A stretch of DNA of 64,000 nucleotides from Thalassobius sp. Cn5-15 (GCF_022347685.1 NZ_JAKRGF010000003.1:310001-374000), one strand, 5' to 3'. Numbered from the stretch's first letter, positions 1-8,838 are shown. The notes: generated by a model not told the origin, from the letters alone. Made by a program: numbers and translations.

Positions 1-1024
1 TGGCAATCTGCGCCTTGGTCTCATCGCCTGCGCGCACCAGCGTGGCATGGCCACTGATACCTGCCAGTAAGGGCCGAATGTCCTGACCCGGATCGGTCAG
101 CGCCCAGACGAGGCCACCGCCCCAGTCATACATTACACCGCGTGCGTTCAGCGCCGCCGCCACGCGCGGGCCATCCGATGGTTTCACCGAAATGCGCCAA
201 ACGTCGCCTTCTTGGGTCGCGAAACCTTCGACGTCGCGGATCCATTTCCACCCTGCGGCCAGTTTATCCGCGTCGGTTTCAACGCTGACGTCGCCAAACT
301 TGCCCAGCTGGGTTTTCAACTGTTCAGAGCGATAGGCCACCGCACCAGCGAAACCTTCGATGCGCACCATAGTGACCGGCGTGCCATCAACACCCACAGG
401 GGCATGGGCAGCCCCCGTCACATCGTAGGGCGATCCCAGCGCGGCAGACATCGCCTGCACCGCCGTCGCATCATCCAACCCGTTGATCAACACGGTCGCC
501 GCCGCCTCTGGCTTAGGCAGCACCTTGAAGCTGATCTCGCTCAGCACACCCAACGTGCCGTAGGAGCCAGCCAGCAGTTTCACCAGATCGTAGCCGGTCA
601 CGTTCTTCATCACGCGACCGCCGTTTTTCAGCACCACGCCGTTGCCATCCACAAACCGCACACCAAGCATATAGTCACGGCAGGCCCCAGCCTGCACGCG
701 GCGCGGACCCGAGATGTTGGCCGCTGCAACGCCGCCGATCGTCGGCACCCCAGCGGTGCCCAACAGCGCGCGGTGGTCCATCGGTTCAAACGGCAACCGC
801 TGCCCTTCGGAGGCCAGCAGCGCCTCAACCTCAGCCACCGGCGTGCCGGCCTTTACCACCAGCGTCAGCGCGCCGGGTTCATAAATCTCCACCCCCGACA
901 AACCACCAGTTTCCAGCACCGCGCCAGCGGGCGCCATACCACGGGTGTTGCCGCCGCGAATGGACAAGGGGGCATCGGCGCCCTTTATTATATCGGCCAG
1001 TTCGGCCTCTGTCTCAGGTCTCAT
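1..1024 (-). CDS. glcE: Glycolate oxidase FAD-binding subunit GlcE (3' end outside window)
   Basis: About 341 codons are visible; the stop lies beyond position 1. GlcE is the second FAD-binding subunit of the GlcDEF complex, which oxidises glycolate to glyoxylate. The sequence has the FAD_binding_4 layout: an SIRGGNTRG motif near residue 20, then an RxxxAGACRDYMLG stretch and the KNVTGYDL segment near residue 135. It follows glcD by 35 bases on the same strand, so the two form an operon and glcF probably follows outside the window. The start is uncertain. ATG at 1024 gives MRPETEAEL, while an in-frame ATG at 1039 adds five residues; neither has a strong ribosome binding site. The family assignment is secure. 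Confidence 0.9.
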   Translation of the reverse strand, partial: MRPETEAELADIIKGADAPLSIRGGNTRGMAPAGAVLETGGLSGVEIYEPGALTLVVKAGTPVAEVEALLASEGQRLPFEPMDHRALLGTAGVPTIGGVAAANISGPRRVQAGACRDYMLGVRFVDGNGVVLKNGGRVMKNVTGYDLVKLLAGSYGTLGVLSEISFKVLPKPEAAATVLINGLDDATAVQAMSAALGSPYDVTGAAHAPVGVDGTPVTMVRIEGFAGAVAYRSEQLKTQLGKFGDVSVETDADKLAAGWKWIRDVEGFATQEGDVWRISVKPSDGPRVAAALNARGVMYDWGGGLVWALTDPGQDIRPLLAGISGHATLVRAGDETKAQIA

Positions 1025-1059
1025 ATTTCCAGCTTTCATATATCTGAACTAGGGCGCAA

Positions 1060-2499
1060 TCACTCAGCCGCGATGCGGCGGGGTGCGCTGGTCGCCAGCG
1101 GGAAGACCTTGGCTGGGTTCAGCAGCCACTTGGGATCAAAGACGTCTTTGACCGCCATCTGCGCCTCCATATCCTCAGGCGCGAACTGATCGACCATCAG
1201 GTCGCGTTTCTCGATGCCCACACCGTGTTCACCAGTCAGGCAACCGCCCACCTCGACACAGAGTTTCAGGATATCGGCGCCAAAAGCTTCGCATTTTTCC
1301 AGATCACCGGGTTTGTTCGCGTTGAACAGGATCAACGGGTGCATGTTGCCGTCACCGGCGTGGAATACGTTGCCGACGCCCAGCCCATATTCCTTACTCA
1401 TCTCACCGATGCGGCGCAGGACGTAGGGCAGTTGGTTCACCGGAATGGTGCCATCCAGACACATGTAGTCGTTGATCTGCCCCATCGCGCCAAAGGCCGA
1501 TTTGCGGCCCAGCCAGATGCGTGCGCTTTCATCGGCGCTGTTGCTTTCGCGCAGTTCTACTGGATTGTGCGATTTCGCAATAGCGAGGATCTTTTCAAGC
1601 TGTTCGTCAATCTCGGCATCGCTGCCTTCGACCTCAACGATCAGCAATGCCTCGCAATCAGGGTAGCCCGCACCGGCGAAGGCTTCGGTCGCGCGGATAC
1701 AAGGGCGGTCCATAAATTCAATCGCAACCGGCAGAACCCCTGCCTTAATGATGTCGCTGACGCATTCGCCGGCAACCTCATTACTGTCAAACCCCATCAG
1801 CACAGGGCGTGCGCCCTCAGGCTTGCGCAGAATACGCAGGGTCGCTTCTGTCACTACACCCAATTGCCCCTCGGATCCGCAAATCACGCCCAGCAGGTCA
1901 AGACCGCCCGCATCAAGATGCGCGCCGCCAATCTCAACCACAGTGCCATCCATCTGCACCATTGTTACGCCCAAGAGGTTGTTGGTCGTGACGCCATATT
2001 TCAGGCAGTGCGCCCCACCAGAATTCATCGCAATGTTGCCGGAAATCGCACAAGCAAGCTGCGATGAGGGGTCAGGCGCATAGAAAAAATCTTCTTCCTC
2101 AACCGCGCCGGACACACTGAGATTGGTGCGTCCCGTCTGCACGCGGACGAAACGGTTGTCGTAATCGGTTTCCAGCACCTCGCTCATACGGGCGACACCC
2201 AGAATGACCGAATCCGCAGTGGGCAGCGCTCCGCCGGCCAGTGAGGTTCCCGCCCCGCGCGGCACCACCGGCACCCCCATGTCATGGCAGATTGTCAGCA
2301 CCGCTGCGACCTCTTCGGTGTTGCGTGGCAAAACGGCGGCCAGCGGTGGGCAGCGGTAAGCAGTCAGTGCATCACACTCATAGGCGCGGGTTTCCACTTC
2401 TTCGTGGATCACCGCGTCATGGGGCAAAACCTCTTGTAATTTTTTGACCAATAGCGGCTTAAGAGCCAATATATCTGGGTTGGGTTTTGGCATTTCCAT
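1060..2499 (-). CDS. glcD: Glycolate oxidase subunit GlcD (FAD-linked oxidase)
   Basis: This 479-aa protein is the catalytic flavoprotein subunit of glycolate/D-lactate-type oxidase and donates electrons to the membrane quinone pool. The N-terminal PCMH FAD-binding domain shows the PRGAGTSLAGGALP motif (about residue 80) and MNSGGAHCLKYG (about 160). The C-terminal FAD-oxidase domain has GNVFHAGDGNMHPLI and LTGEHGVGIEKR, both hallmarks of GlcD. The start has a very good GGAGG ribosome binding site six bases upstream. A 21-bp inverted repeat lies about 18 bp before the start and closely matches one upstream of the FadR-type gene at 43393, so glycolate-responsive control is likely. Confidence 0.96.
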   Translation of the reverse strand: MEMPKPNPDILALKPLLVKKLQEVLPHDAVIHEEVETRAYECDALTAYRCPPLAAVLPRNTEEVAAVLTICHDMGVPVVPRGAGTSLAGGALPTADSVILGVARMSEVLETDYDNRFVRVQTGRTNLSVSGAVEEEDFFYAPDPSSQLACAISGNIAMNSGGAHCLKYGVTTNNLLGVTMVQMDGTVVEIGGAHLDAGGLDLLGVICGSEGQLGVVTEATLRILRKPEGARPVLMGFDSNEVAGECVSDIIKAGVLPVAIEFMDRPCIRATEAFAGAGYPDCEALLIVEVEGSDAEIDEQLEKILAIAKSHNPVELRESNSADESARIWLGRKSAFGAMGQINDYMCLDGTIPVNQLPYVLRRIGEMSKEYGLGVGNVFHAGDGNMHPLILFNANKPGDLEKCEAFGADILKLCVEVGGCLTGEHGVGIEKRDLMVDQFAPEDMEAQMAVKDVFDPKWLLNPAKVFPLATSAPRRIAAE

Positions 2500-2516
2500 G
2501 TGACACCTCCCTTGAA

Positions 2517-2537
2517 TTGGTAAACTTATATAACCAA
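2517..2537 (-). promoter_or_regulatory. Candidate GntR/FadR-family operator upstream of glcD
   Basis: TTGGT and ACCAA arms are separated by an 11-base AT-rich spacer. Read on the glcD strand, the site matches 17 of 21 bases of the site at 43355-43375 in front of the FadR-type regulator gene. It sits between the glcD start and the divergent membrane-protein gene at 2621. TGGT/ACCA arms are typical of FadR-subfamily regulators. The link to one particular regulator is inferred. Confidence 0.6.
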
Positions 2538-2620
2538 AAAAACCCCTTCAGCAAAAACTTTTTGCCGAAGTGCCGTGGCGACACTTGTACATGCGCGGCC
2601 AAAACAGGCAGAAGGAGCAC

Positions 2621-3031
2621 ATGCAATGGGTTAAAATCATACACATCTTGTGCGTCATGGGCTGGATGACCAGCATCTTTGCCGTACCCCGTGCGCTGAT
2701 CTACTGGCGGCGCGAATATGATCGATTAGGCGAATTTGGCCCGCTCGGAGATCTGACAATCCGCCTCTATCGATTCTCTGCCGGGTTAGGCGTGATCGCG
2801 TTAATCACTGGGCTTTGGCTGGGCTGGCAATGGGATTTTGCCACTTGGGTCTGGCTGAAACTGGGACTCGTCTCTGCCCTTACGGGGCATTATATCTGGA
2901 CCGGTAAAATGGTGATCGCCGCACGGCGTGGCCAGTTTGCCGAGAGTGAAATGTTCCTGCGTATCTTTAATGAAGTCAGCGTTTTTGGCGTCATCGCCAT
3001 CCTGTGGGTCGTCGTCACCAAACCATTCTGA
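2621..3031 (+). CDS. HemJ/CopD-like small membrane protein
   Basis: A 136-aa protein with four predicted membrane segments. The N-terminal pattern (W)VKIIHILCVMGWMTSIFAVPR, with a His in helix 1 and an Arg at its end, followed by a tyrosine-rich YDRLGEF loop, resembles the HemJ (protoporphyrinogen IX oxidase, UPF0093) and CopD families. HemJ oxidises protoporphyrinogen IX in many alphaproteobacteria, but the assignment rests on the fold pattern only. ATG 2621 was chosen because GAAGGAG lies four bases upstream; a longer reading from 2570 has no ribosome binding site. A DUF599 gene follows after nine bases, so the two are probably co-transcribed. Confidence 0.7.
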   Translation: MQWVKIIHILCVMGWMTSIFAVPRALIYWRREYDRLGEFGPLGDLTIRLYRFSAGLGVIALITGLWLGWQWDFATWVWLKLGLVSALTGHYIWTGKMVIAARRGQFAESEMFLRIFNEVSVFGVIAILWVVVTKPF

Positions 3032-3040
3032 GGGCTGCAC

Positions 3041-3802
3041 ATGCTGGACAATATGATCGACCTGCCGATGTCCCTGCATGACATTGCCGCGCTGTTTGAC
3101 CGGATGGATCTGGTGGCGTTGCTGTGCCTGTTTTTTGCATGGCTATTGATCGGCTGGTTGATCCAGAACCCGCCGAAATCGCGCCCCTCTGTGGCACTCT
3201 TAATGGCGGAGTACCGACGCGAATGGATGCGTCAGATGGTCTATCGCAACCCGCGCATTTTTGACGCCCAGACTCTGACGACCCTGCGACAGGGCACGTC
3301 TTTCTTTGCCTCTGCCGCGATGATCGCCATCGGGGCAGCACTGGCAGCGGTGGGCAATGTCGATCAGTTGATCGACGTCGCCAGCGACCTGTCTATCAAC
3401 AACGATCCCCGCATCGTCTTTGAAGCCAAGCTCTTGGTGGTTCTGTTCTTCCTCACCAATGCATTCCTTAAATTTGTCTGGTCCCACCGCCTGTTCGGCT
3501 ACTGTGCGGTGATGATGGGGGCTGTCCCGAATGACGAGAATAACCCAGATGCCATACCCCGCGCCCTGAAAGCGGCCGAGATCAACATCACCGGCACCCG
3601 CAGCTACAATCAAGGTCTGCGGTCCATCTATTTCGCACTGGCGACAACCGCATGGATGATCGGGCCACTCGCGTTGATCGTCGCCACTCTTGTAACCTTC
3701 GGCGTGCTATGGCGACGCGATTTTGCATCACGGTCGCGGGCCGTCATTCTGGCGGCCACCGACGGAATGGAGCACAGCGCGGATAACCGCCGCGAACAGT
3801 GA
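3041..3802 (+). CDS. DUF599 family membrane protein
   Basis: A 253-aa protein with four hydrophobic segments: about residues 22-42, 88-105, a helix around 130-150 that carries the FLKFVWSHRLFGYC pattern, and 198-225. The sequence between segments includes RREWMRQMVYRNPRIFDAQ, a recognisable DUF599 signature. The family has no established function. It starts nine bases after the HemJ/CopD-like gene, indicating a two-gene transcript. The C-terminus is hydrophilic and probably cytoplasmic. Confidence 0.8.
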   Translation: MLDNMIDLPMSLHDIAALFDRMDLVALLCLFFAWLLIGWLIQNPPKSRPSVALLMAEYRREWMRQMVYRNPRIFDAQTLTTLRQGTSFFASAAMIAIGAALAAVGNVDQLIDVASDLSINNDPRIVFEAKLLVVLFFLTNAFLKFVWSHRLFGYCAVMMGAVPNDENNPDAIPRALKAAEINITGTRSYNQGLRSIYFALATTAWMIGPLALIVATLVTFGVLWRRDFASRSRAVILAATDGMEHSADNRREQ

Positions 3803-3860
3803 AACAGTTCACACAGCATCGTGACCCTGCACCCAAAGGTGCGATGCTATAAGTGCAAAC

Positions 3861-4238
3861 ATGACACGTCTTATCCTGCGCTCCACAATTTTTTCTCTCG
3901 CTTGTGCAACCTTTATTGGCACCGCTGCCTTCGCCGATGCCCCGGAAGTCCTGGCAGTTGAAACACAAAAATCCGGCATGGGCTGGCGGTTCGATGTGAC
4001 GATTAAACACAACGATACCGGCTGGGATCACTACGCCGACGCGTGGGAGGTTCTGGATCAGGACGGCAATCGGCTGGGGCTACGCAAACTGGCCCACCCC
4101 CATGTGGAGGAACAACCTTTCACCCGGTCGCTCAGCTCGGTGATGGTGCCGGACGGCACTCGCGTGGTCTATGTACGCGCCAGCTGTTCCAAAGGCGGCT
4201 GGAAAAGCAACACCGTCGCAGTGGAGCTAAAGCACTAA
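3861..4238 (+). CDS. Secreted hypothetical protein
   Basis: A 125-aa protein with a clear Sec signal peptide (MTRLILRSTIFSLACATFIGTAAFA, cleavage after AFA-D). The mature part, about 100 residues, contains WDHYADAWEVLDQDGNRLGLRKLAHPHVEEQPFTRSL, and looks like a small beta-rich domain of the kind found as a conserved hypothetical in Rhodobacterales. There is one cysteine in the mature chain (ASCSKGGW). It stands alone between the DUF599 gene and the DUF1285 gene. No function can be assigned. Confidence 0.75.
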   Translation: MTRLILRSTIFSLACATFIGTAAFADAPEVLAVETQKSGMGWRFDVTIKHNDTGWDHYADAWEVLDQDGNRLGLRKLAHPHVEEQPFTRSLSSVMVPDGTRVVYVRASCSKGGWKSNTVAVELKH

Positions 4239-4342
4239 CCACCGACTCCGCATCAGTTAATTTGCATCAATGATGGTCAATATTGCCGCCCGACCCTATC
4301 TTATCTGTGGTATAATTGCTGACAGTAAGAATGAGGACCGCG

Positions 4343-4924
4343 ATGCAACAGATCCCTTCCGCCGACGGAATCGCCAAAGCAGCCAAAGCCGCCCAGAACG
4401 GCAAAGGCCTGCCCCCTGTCCACCTGTGGAACCCTGACTTTTGCGGCGATCTGGACATGCGGATTGCCCGCGACGGCACCTGGTTTTACCTTGGAACGCC
4501 GATCGGGCGGCCAGAATTGGTGCGGCTGTTCTCCACCATCCTTCGCAAGGATGATGACAAATATTTCCTTGTCACACCGGTGGAAAAGGTCGGCATCACC
4601 GTCGATGACGCCCCTTTTGTGGCCGTCGATTTCACCGTGAAAGGCGAAGGCAACGGCCAGACGCTGCATTTTTCCACCAACCTTGGCGACGAAACCACAG
4701 CAGGCCCCGATGCGCCGATCCGTGTGATACGCGATTGCGAAACTGGCGAACCATCGCCCTATGTGCTGGTACGTACCAACCTAGAGGCATTGATTGACCG
4801 CAAAAGCTTCTACCGACTGGTAGAGATCGGCGCGCATCAGGAACAGGACGGGGTCAGTTGGTTTGGCCTGTGGTCCGGCGGCGCGTTTTTCCCCCTCATC
4901 CCCTCAGCAGAGTTGGAGGGCTAA
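4343..4924 (+). CDS. DUF1285 family protein
   Basis: A 193-aa soluble protein. The segments PPVHLWNPDFCGDLDMRIARDGTWFYLGTPIGRPELVRLFSTIL and YFLVTPVEKVGITVDDAPF are diagnostic for DUF1285, a conserved proteobacterial family of unknown function. The start at 4343 (MQQIPS) is preceded by GAGG at good spacing; an upstream in-frame ATG at 4316 is less likely. The gene ends 17 bases before the tesB stop on the opposite strand, so transcripts converge with no hairpin visible between them. Confidence 0.82.
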   Translation: MQQIPSADGIAKAAKAAQNGKGLPPVHLWNPDFCGDLDMRIARDGTWFYLGTPIGRPELVRLFSTILRKDDDKYFLVTPVEKVGITVDDAPFVAVDFTVKGEGNGQTLHFSTNLGDETTAGPDAPIRVIRDCETGEPSPYVLVRTNLEALIDRKSFYRLVEIGAHQEQDGVSWFGLWSGGAFFPLIPSAELEG

Positions 4925-4941
4925 GTCCCCCATCTTTCGCT

Positions 4942-5826
4942 TCACGACTCTCTGGGCGTTACGGGACGCACCAAGCCTTCTTGCGCAGTGCTGGCCACAA
5001 GGCGACCATCGCGGCTAAAGATCTGCCCGCGGTTCAAACCTCGTGCACCACCGGTCCAAGGGGCGTCCATCGCATAAAGATGCCAGTCACCGAACTCGAA
5101 ATCCTGATGAAACCAGACCGCATGGTCGAGGCTGGCAAACTGCATATCAGGATCGGCAAAGGCCTTCGCCCACGGCAACACAGCCGTGCCCAACAGATTG
5201 AAATCGGATGCATAGGCCAGTGCCGCGCGGTGCATCGACGGGTTCGCCCCCAGATCGCCGCGCGACCGCATCCAGACATATTGCACCGGATCACGCGGCT
5301 CCCGTGAAAACGGCGCACGCAGGCCAACGGCCCGCATCTCCACCGGCTTTGGCGCTTTCAACCACTGACAATAGCTTTCGGGGATCTGATCTGCAAAACG
5401 CGCGCCCAGTTCCGTCTCATTTTCCAGCCCTTCGGGACCGGGGACATCCGGCATTGTGATCTGCTGGGAATAGCCCTCTTCGCGCACATGGAAAGACGCC
5501 GCAAGGTTCAGGATCGGCTTACCCGACTGCACCGCAATCACCCGACGCGTGGCAAAACTGCGCCCATCGCGGTCCCGCTCCACGCGATAAAGAACAGGCT
5601 TGGTCGCGTCGCCGGGGCGCATGAAATAGGCATGCAGCGAATGCACGGGGCGATCGTCTCCCACAGTCTTGATCGCAGATTTCAGCGCCTGCCCGATCAC
5701 CTGCCCGCCAAAACTGCGTCCGCGTCCCTGCGGGGTGGCCATGCCGCGAAAGAAGTTGTCTTCCACCGCCTCGACCTGCAACAGGTCGTGCAGCCAACGG
5801 GAAATATCGGGTCGTTCGGTGCTCAT
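4942..5826 (-). CDS. tesB: Acyl-CoA thioesterase II
   Basis: A 294-aa TesB-type double hot-dog thioesterase that hydrolyses acyl-CoA to fatty acid and CoA. Seen motifs: GRSFGGQVIGQAL (about 35-48), HSLHAYFMRPGD (about 66), YASDFNLLGTA with the conserved Asp of the catalytic triad (about 210), and SLDHAVWFHQDF (about 235). The start at 5826 (MSTERPD) has AGAGG eight bases upstream; a longer reading to 5964 would run into the upstream terminator and is rejected. The gene probably has its own promoter, because a strong terminator for the preceding aminotransferase lies at 5913-5940. Confidence 0.93.
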   Translation of the reverse strand: MSTERPDISRWLHDLLQVEAVEDNFFRGMATPQGRGRSFGGQVIGQALKSAIKTVGDDRPVHSLHAYFMRPGDATKPVLYRVERDRDGRSFATRRVIAVQSGKPILNLAASFHVREEGYSQQITMPDVPGPEGLENETELGARFADQIPESYCQWLKAPKPVEMRAVGLRAPFSREPRDPVQYVWMRSRGDLGANPSMHRAALAYASDFNLLGTAVLPWAKAFADPDMQFASLDHAVWFHQDFEFGDWHLYAMDAPWTGGARGLNRGQIFSRDGRLVASTAQEGLVRPVTPRES

Positions 5827-5912
5827 CTTCGTGCCTCTGACTGTTGAGCGCCTGATTTGAGTGGATTTACCCCCCTGACGCAAGACCGCAGAAATCCGTA
5901 GATCCCAAGCAA

Positions 5913-5940
5913 AAAGGGCGCCCTGCTTAGGGCGCCCTTT
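5913..5940 (-). terminator. Rho-independent terminator after the aminotransferase gene
   Basis: An 11-bp perfect stem (AAAGGGCGCCC with GGGCGCCCTTT, 6-base loop) followed on the minus strand by a T run. It lies 20 bases past the aminotransferase stop and before tesB. Confidence 0.9.
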
Positions 5941-5960
5941 CGTAGCCTTATGAAGTGCGA

Positions 5961-7145
5961 TCAAACACCCGCGTCGATGATCGCCTGCGCCAAAATAGGC
6001 ACTGATGTTTTGTTCAGACCAGCGATGTTCATACGGGAATCGCCAACCATGTAGATCGCGTGCTCTTTGCGCATGACCTCAACCAGTTCCGGCGTGGTGC
6101 CAAGGCGCGAAAACATGCCGCGGTGCTGTGCGAGGAAGCCGAAACGGTCCGACCCCGACAGGCGCTGCAGCTCACCGGTCAGCTGTTCGCGCAAACCCAG
6201 CATCGACAGGCGCACCTCTTCCAACTCTGCCGCCCAGTCGGCCCGCAGCGCAGGATCCTGCAGGATCATCGACACAACGCGCGCACCGTGATCCGGCGGG
6301 AAAGAATAGTTCTGACGGTTGAGGAAGTTCAGCGACCCTTGCGTCAGGCCGACCAGCGACTTGTCCTGAGAGATTGCCATCAGGATGCCGGTCCGCTCAC
6401 GATAGACACCGAAGTTTTTCGAGCAACTGGCAGCAATCAGACATTCCGGCACCGAGGAGGCCACCAGACGAGTCGCCTGCGCATCCTCTTCCAGACCATC
6501 TCCAAAGCCCTGATAGGCGATGTCGATCATCGGGATCGCGCCAGTTTCCAGCAGAACCGCAACAACCTCTTGCCACTGCGCCATGTTCAGGTTGGCCCCG
6601 GTGGGATTGTGGCAGCAGCCGTGCAGCAGCACAACATCGCCCTTTTTGGCCTGTTTCAGATCGGCGATCATGCCGTCGAAATCCACGCCACGGGTTTCAC
6701 CATCGAAATAACGGTATTCCACCACAGGCATGTTCAGGAATTTCAGGATCGACAGGTGGTTCGGCCACGTCGGGTTCGACACGAACACGCGCGCCTCTGG
6801 GTTCGACCAGCGGATCATTTCAAACGCCTGACGGCAGGCGCCGGTGCCACCGGGGGTGGCGGCAGCAGAAATGCTGTCACGGGCCACGCTGTCGCCCAAC
6901 ACCAGATCAATCATCGCGTCAGAAAAACTGGGATCGCCGGCCAAACCTGTGTAGGCCTTGGTTTCCTGCTGTTCCCACAGCTGTTTTTCAGCGGCCTTCA
7001 CGGCGCGCATCACAGGCGTCACACCGTCGGCATTTTTATAGACCCCGACGCCAAGATCGATCTTGGTGTCGCGCGGATCTTCGCGGAAGGCCTGCATTAA
7101 GGCCAGGATTTTATCGGCGGGTTGTTGTTTCAGATTGCTGAACAT
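5961..7145 (-). CDS. Aspartate/aromatic amino acid aminotransferase (class I, TyrB/AspC type)
   Basis: A 394-aa PLP-dependent transaminase. The family layout is complete: KIDLGVGVYKNADG near the N-terminus, TPGGTGACRQAFE, CCHNPTGANL, DIAYQGFG, the PLP lysine in SCSKNFGVYRERTG (about residue 247), and the C-terminal GRMNIAG-like segment (SRMNIAGL). It converts aspartate, tyrosine or phenylalanine and 2-oxoglutarate to the keto acid and glutamate. The start at 7145 (MFSNLK) is preferred; the longer frame would overlap the end of sseA. GGAGAA at the end of sseA probably serves as its ribosome binding site, so translation is coupled and the order is sseA then this gene. Confidence 0.93.
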   Translation of the reverse strand: MFSNLKQQPADKILALMQAFREDPRDTKIDLGVGVYKNADGVTPVMRAVKAAEKQLWEQQETKAYTGLAGDPSFSDAMIDLVLGDSVARDSISAAATPGGTGACRQAFEMIRWSNPEARVFVSNPTWPNHLSILKFLNMPVVEYRYFDGETRGVDFDGMIADLKQAKKGDVVLLHGCCHNPTGANLNMAQWQEVVAVLLETGAIPMIDIAYQGFGDGLEEDAQATRLVASSVPECLIAASCSKNFGVYRERTGILMAISQDKSLVGLTQGSLNFLNRQNYSFPPDHGARVVSMILQDPALRADWAAELEEVRLSMLGLREQLTGELQRLSGSDRFGFLAQHRGMFSRLGTTPELVEVMRKEHAIYMVGDSRMNIAGLNKTSVPILAQAIIDAGV

Positions 7146-7149
7146 GGTC

Positions 7150-8007
7150 TCAGGCTTCTCCAGTGGCGACGGGGACAGTGGGGAAGGCCCCCCATTCCGT
7201 CCAGGATCCGTCATAAAGCGAATGATCGGTCTTGCCCGTGGCTTCCAGTGCCAGACTCAGCACTGCGGCGGTGACGCCGGATCCACAGCTGGTGATCACG
7301 GGTTTAGAAAGGTCAACACCCGCAGCCGCAAAGATCGCCGTGATCTCGGCCGGGGATTTCATTGTCTGGTCATCGTTCAGAAGCGACTTGAAGAACACAT
7401 TGCGCGATCCGGGAATATGGCCAGACCGCAGACCTTCGCGCGGCTCCGCCACCTCCCCACGGAAGCGTTCGGGTGCGCGGGCGTCCACGATCACGTAATC
7501 GCCCAGCTTCGCAGCCGAGGACACTTGCGTCACATCCTTCACCATCTCTGGGCGGCGACGCACGGTCATGTGGCGATCCCGAATAACAGGCGGCAGGTCA
7601 TCGACGGGACGGCCTTCGGCCAGCCATTTTGGCAGACCACCGTCCAACACGGCAATGTTGTCCTGCCCCATCAGCTTGAACAGCCACCAAACCCGCGCTG
7701 CGGAGTACAATCCGGCACCGTCATAGACCACAACCTGATGGCCATCTCCCACGCCCATGGCACGCAGACGCGACATGAATTTTTCCACCGGCGGCACCAT
7801 ATGTGGCAGGTCAGAGCGATGATCCGAGACATCATCAATGTCAAAGAAACGGGCGCCAGAAATATGCGCCTGATCAAATTCGGCGCGGGCATCGCGCCCC
7901 TCGGACGCCATATACATGCTGGCATCCAGAATACGCAGATCAGGATCTTTCAGATGCGCGGCCAACCATTCGGTAGACACCAGCGTTTTGGGATCATCAT
8001 AGGCCAT
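7150..8007 (-). CDS. sseA: 3-mercaptopyruvate sulfurtransferase
   Basis: A 285-aa two-domain rhodanese. The catalytic loop CGSGVTA (about residue 233) is the form found in SseA-type mercaptopyruvate sulfurtransferases rather than in thiosulfate-specific rhodaneses. The first domain has VVVYDGAGLYSAARVWW in place of the active loop, as usual. It moves sulfur from 3-mercaptopyruvate to thiols or cyanide and takes part in cysteine catabolism. The adjacent transaminase could supply mercaptopyruvate from cysteine; that link is inferred. The start at 8007 (MAYDDPK) is chosen because GGGGGTGG precedes it; an in-frame ATG lies at 8019. Confidence 0.92.
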   Translation of the reverse strand: MAYDDPKTLVSTEWLAAHLKDPDLRILDASMYMASEGRDARAEFDQAHISGARFFDIDDVSDHRSDLPHMVPPVEKFMSRLRAMGVGDGHQVVVYDGAGLYSAARVWWLFKLMGQDNIAVLDGGLPKWLAEGRPVDDLPPVIRDRHMTVRRRPEMVKDVTQVSSAAKLGDYVIVDARAPERFRGEVAEPREGLRSGHIPGSRNVFFKSLLNDDQTMKSPAEITAIFAAAGVDLSKPVITSCGSGVTAAVLSLALEATGKTDHSLYDGSWTEWGAFPTVPVATGEA

Positions 8008-8172
8008 CACCACCCCCATCGATCAGTTCATATCCGACCTATAGAACAAGGACGTCAAGGGCAAGACCCGCCCCCATCCGACCTAACGCCAGAACGCACT
8101 GCATCAGTTGAAGATTGAAAGATCATTGATAGGCGCTTGCAACGCGCCGTTGGTCTTCAGACCATTAAGCGA

Positions 8173-8652
8173 TCACTCACCATGACGCAGCAGGCGCTGT
8201 TTCTGGCGGCCCCAGTCACGCTTGGCTTCGGTGGCGCGTTTGTCGTGCAGCTTCTTGCCCTTGGCGATGCCGATCTTCAGCTTCGCCAGACCTTTGTGGT
8301 TAAAGTAGAGAACCATCGGCACCAGCGTCATGCCTTTGCGCTGGGTGTCGTTCCACATGCGCGACAGTTCTTTCTTGCTGACCAAGAGCTTACGACGACG
8401 GCGTTCCTCATGGCCCCAGGTCTTGGCCTGCTCATAAGGGGCGATGTAGCTGTTCACCAACCACAGTTCACCATTCTCAACCGCCGCATAGCTTTCAGCG
8501 ATATTGGCAGAGTTTTCGCGCAGAGACTTCACCTCAGACCCTTGCAGGATAATGCCGCACTCGACGTCATCCTCAATGGCATAGTCAAATCGGGCACGCC
8601 GATTTTCGGCCACCACTTTGTAATTCGGATCTGCGTTTTTCTTCTGTGCCAT
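8173..8652 (-). CDS. smpB: SsrA-binding protein SmpB
   Basis: A 159-aa tmRNA-binding protein for ribosome rescue. The full family pattern is present: [29 protein letters not shown] at the N-terminus, then [24 protein letters not shown], and the basic C-terminal tail [19 protein letters not shown], which enters the ribosome. No other translation gene is adjacent. It is divergent from the SulP permease gene, with about 220 bases between the two starts. Confidence 0.97.
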   Translation of the reverse strand: MAQKKNADPNYKVVAENRRARFDYAIEDDVECGIILQGSEVKSLRENSANIAESYAAVENGELWLVNSYIAPYEQAKTWGHEERRRRKLLVSKKELSRMWNDTQRKGMTLVPMVLYFNHKGLAKLKIGIAKGKKLHDKRATEAKRDWGRQKQRLLRHGE

Positions 8653-8816
8653 GGGGCTGTCCTAATGCGCATGAGCGCAACTGTCCATGCGTGCGCCCGT
8701 GTCAGATCAGAAACAAAGACTGTTTTTTCAAGCCAGCGGCGCCAAAACCTGCCACAGTTAAGGGGATCAACCAGCAGAGAGCGTCGGAAGGGGGATAAAA
8801 AACATTCGATCTTTCA

Positions 8817-8838
8817 TATATATTATTTCGAATATATA
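8817..8838. promoter_or_regulatory. AT-rich inverted repeat upstream of the SulP gene
   Basis: Perfect 8-base arms TATATATT and AATATATA flank a 6-base core (ATTTCG), 33 bases before the SulP start. It stands out against the GC-rich background and has the form of a dimeric regulator site overlapping a promoter. The regulator is unknown. Confidence 0.45.

Noticed and set aside
212-1189. Long plus-strand reading frame over glcE/glcD
   Set aside because: Antisense to well-matched FAD-oxidase genes; His/Arg-rich composition typical of a shadow frame.
6060-7100. 346-aa plus-strand reading frame
   Set aside because: Complete shadow of the aminotransferase gene, with no domain similarity.
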